From Clostridium peptidivorans (GTDB lineage: Bacteria; Bacillota; Clostridia; Clostridiales; Clostridiaceae): a DNA stretch of 64,000 nucleotides. Where the stretch lies: the NCBI RefSeq assembly GCF_900205925.1, contig NZ_OAOD01000012.1, positions 41,442-105,441 on the forward strand. The letters run 5' to 3'. The notes under the pieces were generated by a model. The model ran no database searches. It saw only the letters and a program-made list of their open reading frames with translations, and was not told the origin of the DNA. Shown here piece after piece: positions 25,027-34,284 of the stretch; within the stretch, counting starts at the first letter, position 1, and each line of letters begins with the position of its first letter. The position numbers and the translations under genes are program-made.

Positions 25027-25965
25027 ATGAAAACGTTATTGTTTATTGAAACAGATGGAGAAAAAGTATTAGGCGGAAGCCTTGAATTGATTAGCGCAGT
25101 AAAAGCATTAGATGCAGAAGGAACAGCTCTTGTAGCAGGTAACAGGGCTGCAGCAGATACAGTAGCTGCTTTAGGAATTCCAGTTATTTTTACAGATAAT
25201 GCTACAGACTATGATACTTTAACAGAAGTATTATCAGAAGTTGTTAAGGAAGAAAATCCAGATATTGTTTTACTCGCAAATACAGCATTATCTAAAGATA
25301 TTGCACCACGTATTGCAGGACGTATGTCTTTAGGATGTGTAAGTGACGTAATGGGAATGAATAAAACTGATGGTAAAGTTATATACACTAGACCAGCTTA
25401 TGGTGGTACAGTTTTAGAACATATTGAAGTAGAAGGTACAGCCGTAGTTACAGTTAGAAATGGAAGTTTTTCCAAGCCAGAGGCCAGTTCAAATTTACAT
25501 GTTACAGAGAAAAAAGTAGAAATTCCAGTTAGTGCTATTAAGGCAAAAATTGTAGATACAGTAAAAGAAATTTCTGAATCTGTTAATTTAGAAGAAGCAC
25601 AAGTTATTGTTTCTGGTGGACGTGGAATGGGAAATGCAGAAAATTTCAAACTTGTTGAAGAATTAGCATCTGTACTTGGTGGTGTAGTAGGTGCAACAAG
25701 ACCAGCAATTGAAGAAGGATGGATTTCTCGTGCACACCAAGTTGGACAATCAGGAAAAATTGTAGCACCAAAACTTTATATTGCATGTGGTGTTTCTGGA
25801 GCAACACAACATACATCTGGAATGTCAGGTTCTGATTATATTGTGGCAATTAATAAAGATGAAGATGCTCCAATTTTTGAAATAGCTAATGTGGGTATTG
25901 TTGGAAATGCAATGGATGTTCTTCCAGTTATGATTGAAGAAATGAAGAAAGTAAAAGAAAAATAA
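25027..25965 (+). CDS. etfA: Electron transfer flavoprotein alpha subunit
   Basis: The 312-residue protein has an N-terminal EtfA fold and the C-terminal FAD domain signature ('GRGMGNAENFKLVEELA', then 'GATRPAIEEGWISRAHQVGQSGKIVAP' in parts, 'ACGVSGATQHTSGM', and a final NVGIVGNAMDVLP). Unlike LctC of Acetobacterium woodii, it begins directly with the Etf domain and has no ferredoxin-like Cys cluster at the N-terminus. It pairs with etfB upstream. It may serve both the lactate dehydrogenase and the acyl-CoA dehydrogenase of the same operon. RBS GGGGGG precedes the ATG. Confidence 0.92.
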   Translation: MKTLLFIETDGEKVLGGSLELISAVKALDAEGTALVAGNRAAADTVAALGIPVIFTDNATDYDTLTEVLSEVVKEENPDIVLLANTALSKDIAPRIAGRMSLGCVSDVMGMNKTDGKVIYTRPAYGGTVLEHIEVEGTAVVTVRNGSFSKPEASSNLHVTEKKVEIPVSAIKAKIVDTVKEISESVNLEEAQVIVSGGRGMGNAENFKLVEELASVLGGVVGATRPAIEEGWISRAHQVGQSGKIVAPKLYIACGVSGATQHTSGMSGSDYIVAINKDEDAPIFEIANVGIVGNAMDVLPVMIEEMKKVKEK

Positions 25966-26109
25966 ATCAATAGGGGACACATAATACAAAATAACATTGA
26001 AAACTAAATATATAAAAAATTGTATTTTAACTAAAAACCAAAAGATTATATAGGCACAATATAAGCGCTAGAATATAAAAATTGAAAAATTGAATGAGGG
26101 GATAAAAGA

Positions 26110-27666
26110 ATGTTCTTTTTAAAATTTTTAATAGCGATATTACCAATTGTTTGGCTGATGGTTGCATTGAGTAAATTGAAAATGCAAGGTTATAAAGCTT
26201 GTTTTATTACACTGGTTCTTACAATGGTCTTGGCTGTTGGTTTCTGGAAATTAAATGCAGTTTATGCTGCTTCGGCGGTATTGGAGGGAGTACTCAACGG
26301 CTTGTGGCCAATTTGTATAGTTATTGTTGCAGCTTTGTTTGCGTATAATTTGACTTTACGTACAGGTGCAATGGACTCCATAAAAAAAATGTTGGCTGGA
26401 GTTTCTACTGATCAAAGGGTTTTAGCATTGATTATTGGATGGGGATTCGGTAATTTCATGGAAGGCATGGCTGGATTTGGTACAGCAGTTGCTATTCCAG
26501 CATCTATGCTGGCTGGTATTGGGTTAAATCCATTTTCAGCAGTTCTAGGATGTTTGGTTGTTAATAGTACGCCAACTGCATTTGGGTCAGTAGGAATACC
26601 TTTGGTAACGCTTTCAGCAGTAACTGGAGTTGATGCGAGCGTATTGGCAGCAAATACAGCAATAATTGAAGCAATTCTTTGTTTTATCAGTCCATTTATT
26701 ATGGTATGCATTGTAGGTGGCGGAATAAAGGCATTAAGGGGAGCGTTTCTTATTACATTAGTTTCTGCAGTATCATTTGTACTGCCTTGGTATATTACAG
26801 CAACAGTAGTTGGAGCAGAACTGCCAAATATAGTAGGCTCTATTTGTTGTATGACATTTACAGTTGTTGCAGCAAAAGTCTTTAATAAAAAGCCTCAAGT
26901 TAAGCAGGAGTGTTGCGCTGCAATAATTGAAGTTCAGGATAAAAAGGAAGAAACAGTTTTATCATTTGGCAAGGCATTACAGGCATGGAGTTCGTTTATT
27001 TTAATATTCATAATGCTGCTTGCTACATCAACTTTATGTCCACCAATTAATCATTTTATTGCAAAATACAAAACCGTTATGGTTGTATATGCTGGTGAAG
27101 GTGGAAATAAATTGAGCTTTAGTTGGATTAATACACCAGGTGTTATTATTTTTGTTGCTACAATTATTGGAGGCTTTATTCAAGGTGCAAAAATATCAAC
27201 CATGTTAGATGTATTATTTTCTACATTAAAAGCAAACTGGAAGACAATTGTTACAATTTGTTCAGTTTTGGCAACAGCAAAAGTAATGGGCTATAGTGGA
27301 ATGATTTCAGATATGGCAAGCTTTTTAGTTGTAGCTACAGGAGGAGCATATCCGTTGATTTCTCCATTAATCGGAGCTATTGGAGGATTTGTTACAGGTT
27401 CAGGTACATCAACCAATGTTTTATTCGGAGGATTACAAGCAGAAACAGCGAAAAACCTTGGACTTCCTGCAGCATGGATGGCAGCAGCAAATGTTCTTGG
27501 AGGAGGTATTGGAAAGATGATTTGTCCTCAAGGCATTGCAATTGGTGCAAGTGCAATTAATCAACCTGGTTCAGAAAGTAAAATTTTGAGAAGTATGTTT
27601 AAATATTTTGTATTCTATGTAGTTATCGCTGGCATCATATGTTATTTAGGTACATTGTTTATTTAG
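26110..27666 (+). CDS. lctP: L-lactate permease
   Basis: This 518-residue integral membrane protein has about 12-14 helices and the LctP family hallmarks: 'GWGFGNFMEGMAGFGTAVAIPA' in parts near residues 114-135, 'VNSTPTAFGSVGIP', and 'GGFVTGSGTSTNVLFGGLQ' near 420-438. It imports lactate with protons. The first 100 residues also exist as a decayed copy at 22449. It lies 145 bases after etfA and 44 bases before the dehydrogenase and is likely part of the same operon (lctE position in acetogens). Confidence 0.93.
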   Translation: MFFLKFLIAILPIVWLMVALSKLKMQGYKACFITLVLTMVLAVGFWKLNAVYAASAVLEGVLNGLWPICIVIVAALFAYNLTLRTGAMDSIKKMLAGVSTDQRVLALIIGWGFGNFMEGMAGFGTAVAIPASMLAGIGLNPFSAVLGCLVVNSTPTAFGSVGIPLVTLSAVTGVDASVLAANTAIIEAILCFISPFIMVCIVGGGIKALRGAFLITLVSAVSFVLPWYITATVVGAELPNIVGSICCMTFTVVAAKVFNKKPQVKQECCAAIIEVQDKKEETVLSFGKALQAWSSFILIFIMLLATSTLCPPINHFIAKYKTVMVVYAGEGGNKLSFSWINTPGVIIFVATIIGGFIQGAKISTMLDVLFSTLKANWKTIVTICSVLATAKVMGYSGMISDMASFLVVATGGAYPLISPLIGAIGGFVTGSGTSTNVLFGGLQAETAKNLGLPAAWMAAANVLGGGIGKMICPQGIAIGASAINQPGSESKILRSMFKYFVFYVVIAGIICYLGTLFI

Positions 27667-27709
27667 GTACATTATAGAATGAGAAAAAAGTTAGAAAGGA
27701 ATGATTACT

Positions 27710-29143
27710 ATGGCTAACTATAATAAATTAACAGAAGAAATAATTTCAAGATTACAGGAGGCAGCTCCAGGACATATTTTAACAGGTGATGATATCAATG
27801 AAGATTATTCCCATGATGAAATGCCTATTTATGGAAAAGAAGCTCCACAGGTTGTATTAATGGCACACTCTACAGAGGAAGTTGCTGCAGTGGTAAAAAT
27901 ATGTAATGAAAATAAGATACCAGTAACCCCAAGAGGAGCAGGAACAGGACTTGCAGGAGGAGCAGTTCCACTTTTAGGAGGAGTTTTAATTGATCTTACA
28001 AAGATGAATAAAATACTCTCTTATGATTTAGAAAATTTTGTAGTTCATGTTCAAGCAGGTGTTTTGTTAAACGATCTTGCAGAGGATTGTGCAAAACAAG
28101 GATTATTATACGCTCCAGATCCAGGTGAAAAGTTTGCATGCCTCGGTGGAAATGTTTCAACAAATGCTGGTGGAATGAGAGCTGTTAAATATGGGGCAAC
28201 ACGTGATTATGTACGTGCAATGACAGTTGTTCTTCCAACAGGAGAAATTACGAGTTTTGGAGCTACAGTATCAAAAACAAGTTCAGGTTACAGCCTTTTA
28301 AATTTAATGATTGGTTCTGAAGGTACTCTTGGAATTATTACAGAACTTACTTTTAAGGTTATGCCAGCACCAAAGGTAGTTGCTAGTTTAATTATTCCTT
28401 TTGAAAATTTACATGATTGTATTTCTACTGTTCCTAAATTTAAAATGGAACATATGAATCCACAAGCAATTGAATTTATGGAAAGAGAAATTGTTCTTTC
28501 TAGTGAGAGATATATTGGAAAGAGTGTATTTCCACAAGTAATTGATGGAGTAACTGCAAATGCTTATCTACTTGTTACTTTAGATGCGAACGACGAAGAT
28601 GAGTTAAATAACCTTATTGAGCAAGCTAGTGAAATAGTATTGGAGGCAGGAGCAATAGACGTTCTTGTAGCTGATACACCTTCAAAGATAAAAGATGCAT
28701 GGGCAGCTCGTTCTAGCTTCTTAGAAGCAATTATGGCAGAAACAAAATTATTAGATGAATGTGATGTGGTAGTTCCAGTAAATAAAATTGCTTCTTATGT
28801 TGAATTTGTAAATAAAGCCGGTGACGAATGTGGACTTACTATTAAGAGCTTTGGACATGCAGGAGATGGAAATCTTCACATATATCAATGCAGTAATGAT
28901 TTAGAAGAAGGGGAGTTTAAGTCAAGAGTTGATAAATTCTTCAAGATTATTTACGAAGAAGCAACAAAATACGGTGGCCTTGTTTCAGGTGAACATGGAA
29001 TTGGCAGTGGAAAGATGAGCTATTTAGCAGATAGCGTTGGAGAAGTAAACATGGAATTAATGAGAGGCATTAAAAAAGTGTTTGACCCTAACTGTATTAT
29101 GAATCCAGGTAAAGTATGCTGTCCATTAGATGGTACCAATTAA
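27710..29143 (+). CDS. FAD-binding lactate dehydrogenase (GlcD/LctD family)
   Basis: The 477-residue flavoenzyme has the FAD-binding PCMH domain 'TPRGAGTGLAGGAVPLLGGV' near residues 75-95 and 'GGNVSTNAGGMRAVKYGATRDYV' in parts. It also has the C-terminal FAD-oxidase domain with HAGDGNLH near residues 385-392 and GEHGIG near 425. It oxidises a 2-hydroxyacid to a 2-oxoacid; the setting with lactate permease, racemase and Etf points to lactate as LctD. ATG 27710 is preferred over 27701 because AAAGGA is 9 bases upstream of it. It lacks the GlcE/GlcF partners of glycolate oxidase. Confidence 0.9.
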   Translation: MANYNKLTEEIISRLQEAAPGHILTGDDINEDYSHDEMPIYGKEAPQVVLMAHSTEEVAAVVKICNENKIPVTPRGAGTGLAGGAVPLLGGVLIDLTKMNKILSYDLENFVVHVQAGVLLNDLAEDCAKQGLLYAPDPGEKFACLGGNVSTNAGGMRAVKYGATRDYVRAMTVVLPTGEITSFGATVSKTSSGYSLLNLMIGSEGTLGIITELTFKVMPAPKVVASLIIPFENLHDCISTVPKFKMEHMNPQAIEFMEREIVLSSERYIGKSVFPQVIDGVTANAYLLVTLDANDEDELNNLIEQASEIVLEAGAIDVLVADTPSKIKDAWAARSSFLEAIMAETKLLDECDVVVPVNKIASYVEFVNKAGDECGLTIKSFGHAGDGNLHIYQCSNDLEEGEFKSRVDKFFKIIYEEATKYGGLVSGEHGIGSGKMSYLADSVGEVNMELMRGIKKVFDPNCIMNPGKVCCPLDGTN

Positions 29144-29198
29144 TAAAATACAATTGAAATTGATATACACATATAAAAAAGAAAGGTAGGAAATTAAT

Positions 29199-30341
29199 AT
29201 GAATTTTAAACAAGATGAAAATCATGAGCAATTACAAGAAATGTATCGCGAATTTGCTGAAAATGAGGTAAAATCACTTGCAAAAGAAATTGATGAAAAC
29301 ATGCGTTTCCCAGAAGAAACTATACCCAAAATGGCTGAAATGGGACTACTTGGAATTCCATTTCCTGAAGAATACGGCGGAGCTGGAATGGATACATTAA
29401 GTTATATACAATGTGTAGAAGAATTATCTAAATGCTGTGCAACAACAGGGGTTATCGTTTCAGCACATACAAGTCTTTGTGCAACACCAATTTACTCATA
29501 TGGTACAGAAGAACAAAAAGAGAAATATTTAAAACCACTTGCTTCAGGTGAAAAATTAGGTGCTTTTGGATTAACAGAACCTTCTGCTGGAACTGATGCT
29601 TCTATGCAAAAGACAACAGCAGTACTCGAAGGAGACCATTATGTATTAAATGGTAGCAAGATCTTTATTACTAATGCAGGATATGCAGACACATATATTA
29701 TTTTGGCTATGACAGATAAAACTAAAGGAACAAAAGGTATTTCAGCATTTATCGTTGAAAAAGATTTCCCAGGTTTTTCTGTTGGAACTCATGAAATAAA
29801 GATGGGAATCAGAGGATCTTCTACATGTGAATTATTCTTTGATAATTGCATAGTTCCAAAGGAAAATCTTTTAGGACAAGAAGGTAAAGGATTTAGCATT
29901 GCAATGGGAACTCTTGATGGAGGTCGTATTGGTATTGCTGCACAAGCTCTTGGTATTGCAGAAGGTGCAATAGATGAAACTGTAAAATATGTTAATGAAC
30001 GTGTTCAATTTGGACGTTCTATTGGAAAATTCCAAAATACACAATTTGAACTTGCTCAAATGCGTGCAAATACAGAAGCTGCAAAGCTTTTAGTATATCA
30101 GGCTGCATGTGCAAAGGATGATCATGAAAAATATACACATTTAGCTGCTATGGCAAAATTAGTTGCTTCTAGAAATGCCAGCGATGTAACAAGACGTTGT
30201 TTACAATTATTTGGTGGCTATGGATTTTCAAGTGATTATCCAATTGAAAGAATGATGCGTGATGCAAAAATAACAGAAATTTATGAAGGAACATCAGAAG
30301 TTCAAATGATGGTGATTTCTGGATGGATGGGTGTTAAATAA
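29199..30341 (+). CDS. Acyl-CoA dehydrogenase (short-chain / Bcd-like)
   Basis: The 380-residue protein is a complete acyl-CoA dehydrogenase. It has '[19 protein letters not shown]' near residues 126-144, ITNAGYAD, '[15 protein letters not shown]', QFGRSIG, and the catalytic Glu in '[12 protein letters not shown]' near residue 366. It uses FAD and passes electrons to Etf. It is last in the lactate operon, 55 bases after the dehydrogenase. It may be an acryloyl- or butyryl-CoA reductase taking electrons from the operon's EtfAB. No CoA-transferase or lactoyl-CoA dehydratase gene is present in the window, so the acyl-CoA substrate is open. Confidence 0.9.
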   Translation: MNFKQDENHEQLQEMYREFAENEVKSLAKEIDENMRFPEETIPKMAEMGLLGIPFPEEYGGAGMDTLSYIQCVEELSKCCATTGVIVSAHTSLCATPIYSYGTEEQKEKYLKPLASGEKLGAFGLTEPSAGTDASMQKTTAVLEGDHYVLNGSKIFITNAGYADTYIILAMTDKTKGTKGISAFIVEKDFPGFSVGTHEIKMGIRGSSTCELFFDNCIVPKENLLGQEGKGFSIAMGTLDGGRIGIAAQALGIAEGAIDETVKYVNERVQFGRSIGKFQNTQFELAQMRANTEAAKLLVYQAACAKDDHEKYTHLAAMAKLVASRNASDVTRRCLQLFGGYGFSSDYPIERMMRDAKITEIYEGTSEVQMMVISGWMGVK

Positions 30342-30432
30342 TTAGTAAGCGAAGTCCTTACAGTGCTCCGCAAAGATACCTAGTATCACTGGAAAAACGT
30401 AAAAGCATGAGAACATGTCTATAAGTAAAATG

Positions 30433-30475
30433 AAAGGTTCATGGCAATATATGCATACTATGTTGCTATGAACTT
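30433..30475 (+). terminator. Terminator of the lactate operon
   Basis: A 15-bp stem with G-U pairs and one bulge (30433-30447 with 30462-30475) is followed by CTTTTATG, 92 bases after the stop. The gap up to 30617 otherwise shows nothing. Confidence 0.7.
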
Positions 30476-30617
30476 TCTTTTATGATTTTCATTAAGCTTA
30501 AAATCAAACTGCTCTCTTTCTCCGCTCAACTTCCGAATTTAACTCTATTTAAAGTGCGAAGAACAAACTCGCACTTTTATTCAATTAGTATAGAAATATT
30601 ATAAAAGTAAAATTTAC

Positions 30618-31496
30618 TTATATTCGTTCTTTTATATAAACTTGTAAACTCCTATTAAATTTTTGTATTGTTAAAGCCCTATCAGAACGTGGCTTTTTAT
30701 GTGTTACAGAATAACAACAACGCTCTGGAGGTGGATCTGATAAGCGTGATAAATAACAATCCTCTGGAAGTAATGCGCATGCCACAGACTCTGGCAAAAT
30801 TGTCCAATCTTCCTCTTCATTGAGAAATTCTACTGTAAGCTGTGCTAAATTCACTCGTAACTTTGCAAATCCAGGCTTCCACCAATAATCATGCCAATGA
30901 TTATAATCTGAGCCAAAAAATTGAAATATCTCATTATTTGATTTTAATTCAGAAGGATGTATTATTTGAGAAAAAGAATTCTTGTTTCCTTTTCTCATTA
31001 CAACAAAATCTTCTTTAAATACTAAATTAGAATTTAATTCTGGGTAAGGTGCTTTTCCATTAGTTAACCCTATATCTACTTCTCGATTAGCTACCATCTC
31101 ATAAGTAGGTATGGAATCAAGGAGAATGATTTCTAACTTCAAATTAGGATTTTTCCGTGATAATTGTTTAAAAAAATCTCTTAATATATAAGAAGCTAAA
31201 CTATCAGGAACGGCTACAGATAAATGTTCAATTAAATTATTTTCTTCTAGGGAATTTACTTCGATAGAAAGAGCTAATATTTGTTCAGCTATTGTTAAAA
31301 AACGTTCACCAGCGGGTGTTAATTGAACCGTGTCATGTCCTTTGCTTCGGAAAAGTAATTTGACGTTTAATTCTTTTTCCAACATAGAAAGTCTTCTACT
31401 AACTGTAGATTGAGTTAAAAACAAGGCACGTGCTGCTGTACTAATATTACGGTAATTGTTTATTTCCAAAAATATTTTAATATCTTTAATATCCAT
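30618..31496 (-). CDS. LysR-family transcriptional regulator
   Basis: The 292-residue protein has the LysR helix-turn-helix at residues 1-60 ('IKIFLEINNYRNISTAARAL', then LTQSTVSRRLSMLEKEL) and a substrate-binding domain to the end. It is divergent from the dehydratase and aspartate-dehydrogenase-like genes across a 298-bp gap, the usual arrangement for a LysR regulator and its target. The inducer is unknown. The gap also carries a multi-hairpin element (31622-31739). Confidence 0.88.
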   Translation of the reverse strand: MDIKDIKIFLEINNYRNISTAARALFLTQSTVSRRLSMLEKELNVKLLFRSKGHDTVQLTPAGERFLTIAEQILALSIEVNSLEENNLIEHLSVAVPDSLASYILRDFFKQLSRKNPNLKLEIILLDSIPTYEMVANREVDIGLTNGKAPYPELNSNLVFKEDFVVMRKGNKNSFSQIIHPSELKSNNEIFQFFGSDYNHWHDYWWKPGFAKLRVNLAQLTVEFLNEEEDWTILPESVACALLPEDCYLSRLSDPPPERCCYSVTHKKPRSDRALTIQKFNRSLQVYIKERI

Positions 31497-31621
31497 AGTA
31501 ACAACCTCATTTTTATTATATTTAATTTAAATACAACTATTATAATATGCATTTATTACATATTATAATGTGAAAATCATCATTTTACAAATATTTATTG
31601 TGATGATAGTATTTAACTATA

Positions 31622-31739
31622 GTTTATCCGATGTCTACCCGCCCTAAGACTCCCATCCTCTTAAGGTGGGAGTAAGGGCGGCTACGACCCTGGATAACGA
31701 TTTCTAAGCTTCAGTTGTAGTAAAAACTCCATCTGAAGC
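31622..31739 (+). repeat. Multi-hairpin element, possible IS200/IS605-type end or omega-RNA-like remnant
   Basis: About 118 bases fold into a compact set of stems. The outer pair is TTATCC/GGATAA (31624-31629 with 31692-31697), inside it CCGCCCT/AGGGCGG (31639-31645 with 31675-31681), and inside that a 9-bp stem (31649-31657 with 31665-31673). A separate GCTTCAG/CTGAAGC stem follows (31708-31714 with 31733-31739). The GC content is far above that of the surroundings. The layout resembles the structured ends of IS200/IS605-group elements, but no transposase or TnpB remains. It could also act as a leader for the dehydratase gene. Confidence 0.5.
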
Positions 31740-31794
31740 CAAGAACTCTGTTTATAAGTTATATAAAACATTTTAATTTTAGGAGGTTGAAATC

Positions 31795-32754
31795 ATGGTT
31801 AAAATTGAAGCAATTTACCAAGCTCAAAAACGTATTGCTCCCTATATCAATAAGACTCCTCTCCTTCGTTTGAATAATCTAGATGAATATTTAGGTTGTC
31901 AAGTATATGCCAAAATGGAGTCTTTTCAAAAGACCAATTCATTTAAAGTTCGAGGTGCACTTAATGCTTCAATGACCTTGCCAGAAGAAGCATTGAAAAA
32001 AGGAATTATAACAGCTTCATCAGGAAATCATGGAAAAGCTATAGCGTATGCGGCTAAACAACTAGGTACTAAGGCTTATGTTGTAGTTCCAGAAACTGCA
32101 CCGAAAATCAAAGTTGAAGGAATTCAATCATATGGAGCGGAAGTTATTTCTTGTGTTCCCGCAGAAAGATTTAATGTAGCTAAAAAATTAAGTGAAGAAA
32201 ATAATTGGAGTTTTATTTCACCATTTGATGATAATGAAGTCATTGCAGGACAAGGTACTGCAGGCTTAGAAATACTGGAACAACTGCCAGATGTAGATTA
32301 TATAATTTCTCCAATTGGTGGAGGTGGATTAATTGGTGGATTATCTACAGCAGTTAAAGAAACTAATCCACAAGTAAAAATCATTGGAGCTGAGCCTACA
32401 TTAATTGCTCGCTATACTAACAGTTTCGCAGTAGGTCATCCGGTTGCCTTGCCTCCAGAATCAAAGTCAGTAGCTGATGGACTACAAACATTAAAACCTG
32501 GTGAACTTAATTATCCTGTTGTAGAAAAATATGTTGATAAAATTGTCACAGTAGATGAAGAAAATATTCTTAAAGCAACTAAGTTATTTTTAACTAAGGG
32601 AAAATTATTAGCTGAAATTTCTTCATGTATCACCTTAGGTGCCATCTTACAAGGAACTGTTAAATTTAATCCAAATGACAAAGTAGTTTTGTTTATTTCA
32701 GGTGGTAATATTGGAATGGATCAATTTAGTAAATTTGAAGATATGAGCATATAA
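31795..32754 (+). CDS. PLP-dependent threonine/serine (or hydroxyaspartate) dehydratase
   Basis: The 319-residue fold-type II PLP enzyme has 'TNSFKVRGALNAS' with the PLP Lys near residue 50, SSGNHGKA near 77-84, 'SPIGGGGLIGGLSTA' near 173-187, and a C-terminal 'SGGNIG'. It is the short form, without the ACT domain of biosynthetic IlvA. It removes water or ammonia from a hydroxy-amino acid: Thr, Ser or 3-hydroxyaspartate are the candidates. AGGAGG lies 7 bases upstream. It lies 69 bases before an aspartate-dehydrogenase-like gene; a 3-hydroxyaspartate dehydratase would release iminosuccinate, the substrate of such a partner. Confidence 0.82.
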   Translation: MVKIEAIYQAQKRIAPYINKTPLLRLNNLDEYLGCQVYAKMESFQKTNSFKVRGALNASMTLPEEALKKGIITASSGNHGKAIAYAAKQLGTKAYVVVPETAPKIKVEGIQSYGAEVISCVPAERFNVAKKLSEENNWSFISPFDDNEVIAGQGTAGLEILEQLPDVDYIISPIGGGGLIGGLSTAVKETNPQVKIIGAEPTLIARYTNSFAVGHPVALPPESKSVADGLQTLKPGELNYPVVEKYVDKIVTVDEENILKATKLFLTKGKLLAEISSCITLGAILQGTVKFNPNDKVVLFISGGNIGMDQFSKFEDMSI

Positions 32755-32823
32755 GAGCAGTAGCAAGTTCTTCGCCTCGAGGACACAGTTATTTAGATGA
32801 AATAAAAAGGAGATGGATGAACT

Positions 32824-33579
32824 ATGAAAAAAGTGGGGTTTATTGGTTACGGCACTATTGGTAAGCAAATAGTAAAGCAAGTGCAGGAGGAAGGAAATTA
32901 CAGCATAGAATTTGTTGTTATAGGTGATGATAAAGAAAAAGATGGACGAGAATTACCTTATGTGAAAGAAATTACTTCAGATTTATTTCAAAAAGTAGAT
33001 TTGGTGGTAGAAGTTGCCCATGCGGATATTATTGCAAAATATGGAGAGGAAATTTTAAAAAGTGCTGATTTACTTGTGTTTTCAACTACAGCATTTTCAA
33101 ACGAAGAGTTATATGAAAGAATTTTAGAAAGTTCTAAAAAATACGGAACAAAAGTTTATATCCCTCATGGTGCAATCTTAGGATTAGATGGATTGTTTGA
33201 TGGAAGAATGGTTATAGATAGTGTTACTATTACTACTACTAAAAGCCCTAAAAGCCTTGGAAGACAGGATACAGAAAGAACTGTTGTTTATGAAGGTTCT
33301 ACAAGAGAAATATGTAAATTGTATCCACGAAATGTTAACGTACATGCTGCAATTGCTATGGCAGGAATTGGGTTTGATAAGACAAAATCAGTTTTAATTT
33401 CAGATCCAGCAGTATCCACTAATGCTCATGTTATTTTGGTTAAAGGACAAGGAATTGAATTTGAATTAAAAATAACAAGTATATCTCTAGGTGGTGTAAC
33501 TGGTGCGTATACTCCTATTTCAGCTTTTGGTAGTTTACAAAGAGCTGCAAGCAATCAGAAAGGTTTTATATTCGTATAG
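32824..33579 (+). CDS. Aspartate dehydrogenase-like (NadX family) oxidoreductase
   Basis: The 251-residue protein has an N-terminal Rossmann motif GFIGYGTIG near residues 5-13. The aspartate dehydrogenase domain follows, with 'IPHGAILGLDGL' near residues 117-128 and 'VNVHAAIAMAGIGFDKTKS' with a catalytic His near 180. The family reduces iminosuccinate to L-aspartate, or the reverse to feed NAD synthesis. Its partner here is the dehydratase, not nadA or nadC, so an aspartate-forming catabolic role is plausible. AAGGAGATG precedes the ATG; a strong terminator follows. Confidence 0.83.
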   Translation: MKKVGFIGYGTIGKQIVKQVQEEGNYSIEFVVIGDDKEKDGRELPYVKEITSDLFQKVDLVVEVAHADIIAKYGEEILKSADLLVFSTTAFSNEELYERILESSKKYGTKVYIPHGAILGLDGLFDGRMVIDSVTITTTKSPKSLGRQDTERTVVYEGSTREICKLYPRNVNVHAAIAMAGIGFDKTKSVLISDPAVSTNAHVILVKGQGIEFELKITSISLGGVTGAYTPISAFGSLQRAASNQKGFIFV

Positions 33580-33648
33580 ATAGTATAGAGAAATTTATCA
33601 TTTTGTATAGTAAAAATTTAAAATTTAAAATATAGATAAAAAAGAGGT

Positions 33649-33674
33649 TGTCGCACTAAAAAATTAGTGCGACA
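33649..33674 (+). terminator. Terminator of the dehydratase/aspartate dehydrogenase unit
   Basis: An 11-bp perfect stem (33649-33659 with 33664-33674) has a T run. Confidence 0.88.
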
Positions 33675-33725
33675 GTTTTTTGCGTAAAAACAAATCTATA
33701 TACTGTCCTAGCACCTAGCACAGTT

Positions 33726-33977
33726 TTACTGGCTTATAATTTGCACAGGAGTTCCAATGGGCACCTTATTAAAAATCTCCAGCACGTCTTTATTATACAT
33801 TCTTATACAGCCGTGAGATGCTCTTGTGCCAATAGATGCTGGATTATTTGTTCCATGTATTCCATATCCAGGTTTATTAAGGCCCATCCATCTAACTCCA
33901 AAAGGGCCGCCGGGATTAACAGCTCTATTTATTATCCTAAAGTTTCCGAGAGGAGTAGATGGTTTACCGAATGACAT
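33726..33977 (-). pseudogene. Truncated L,D-transpeptidase (YkuD) copy
   Basis: This 83-codon frame is nearly identical to the last 80 residues of the L,D-transpeptidase at 36256, including GIHGTNNP and the catalytic SHGCIRMYN. About 50 N-terminal residues are lost: the first beta strands and the linker are gone, and the codons before the joint match only traces of the paralog's start. Without the N-terminal strands the YkuD fold is incomplete. It may be a decaying duplicate. No ribosome site fits its ATG well. Confidence 0.7.
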
Positions 33978-34092
33978 GATATCTGGAAAAATTTACTTAA
34001 GAAAATTTTTCATATAACTAGGCTTTAAAGCAAGCTCACTGGTACCAGGTACCACCCGTAAAATGTCATAATTCAATAACTTGTTCATAAAT

Positions 34093-34142
34093 AAAAGAGA
34101 TAATCCTTGGTATAAAATTTCAAGAGACTATCTTTTTTTATA
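34093..34142 (+). other. Gap before the ferredoxin gene: shared repeat and weak hairpin
   Basis: The 307-bp gap 33978-34284 holds a GGTACCAGGTACC sequence near 34040. A stretch near 34062-34104 resembles 36088-36130 downstream of the hydrogenase. A weak AAGAGATA/TATCTTTT hairpin with a T run lies here. Nothing else is clear. Confidence 0.35.
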
Positions 34143-34284
34143 AGTTTAATATATTATTAGCATTTATTAAACAAACTTTTTAAATTAAATATTGTTTTTT
34201 TATTCCCTTGGTAGAAAGTAGTAGAAAAATATGCTTTAATATTAAATATAAATGATAAAATAGGAATGAATTTGGAGGGATATT

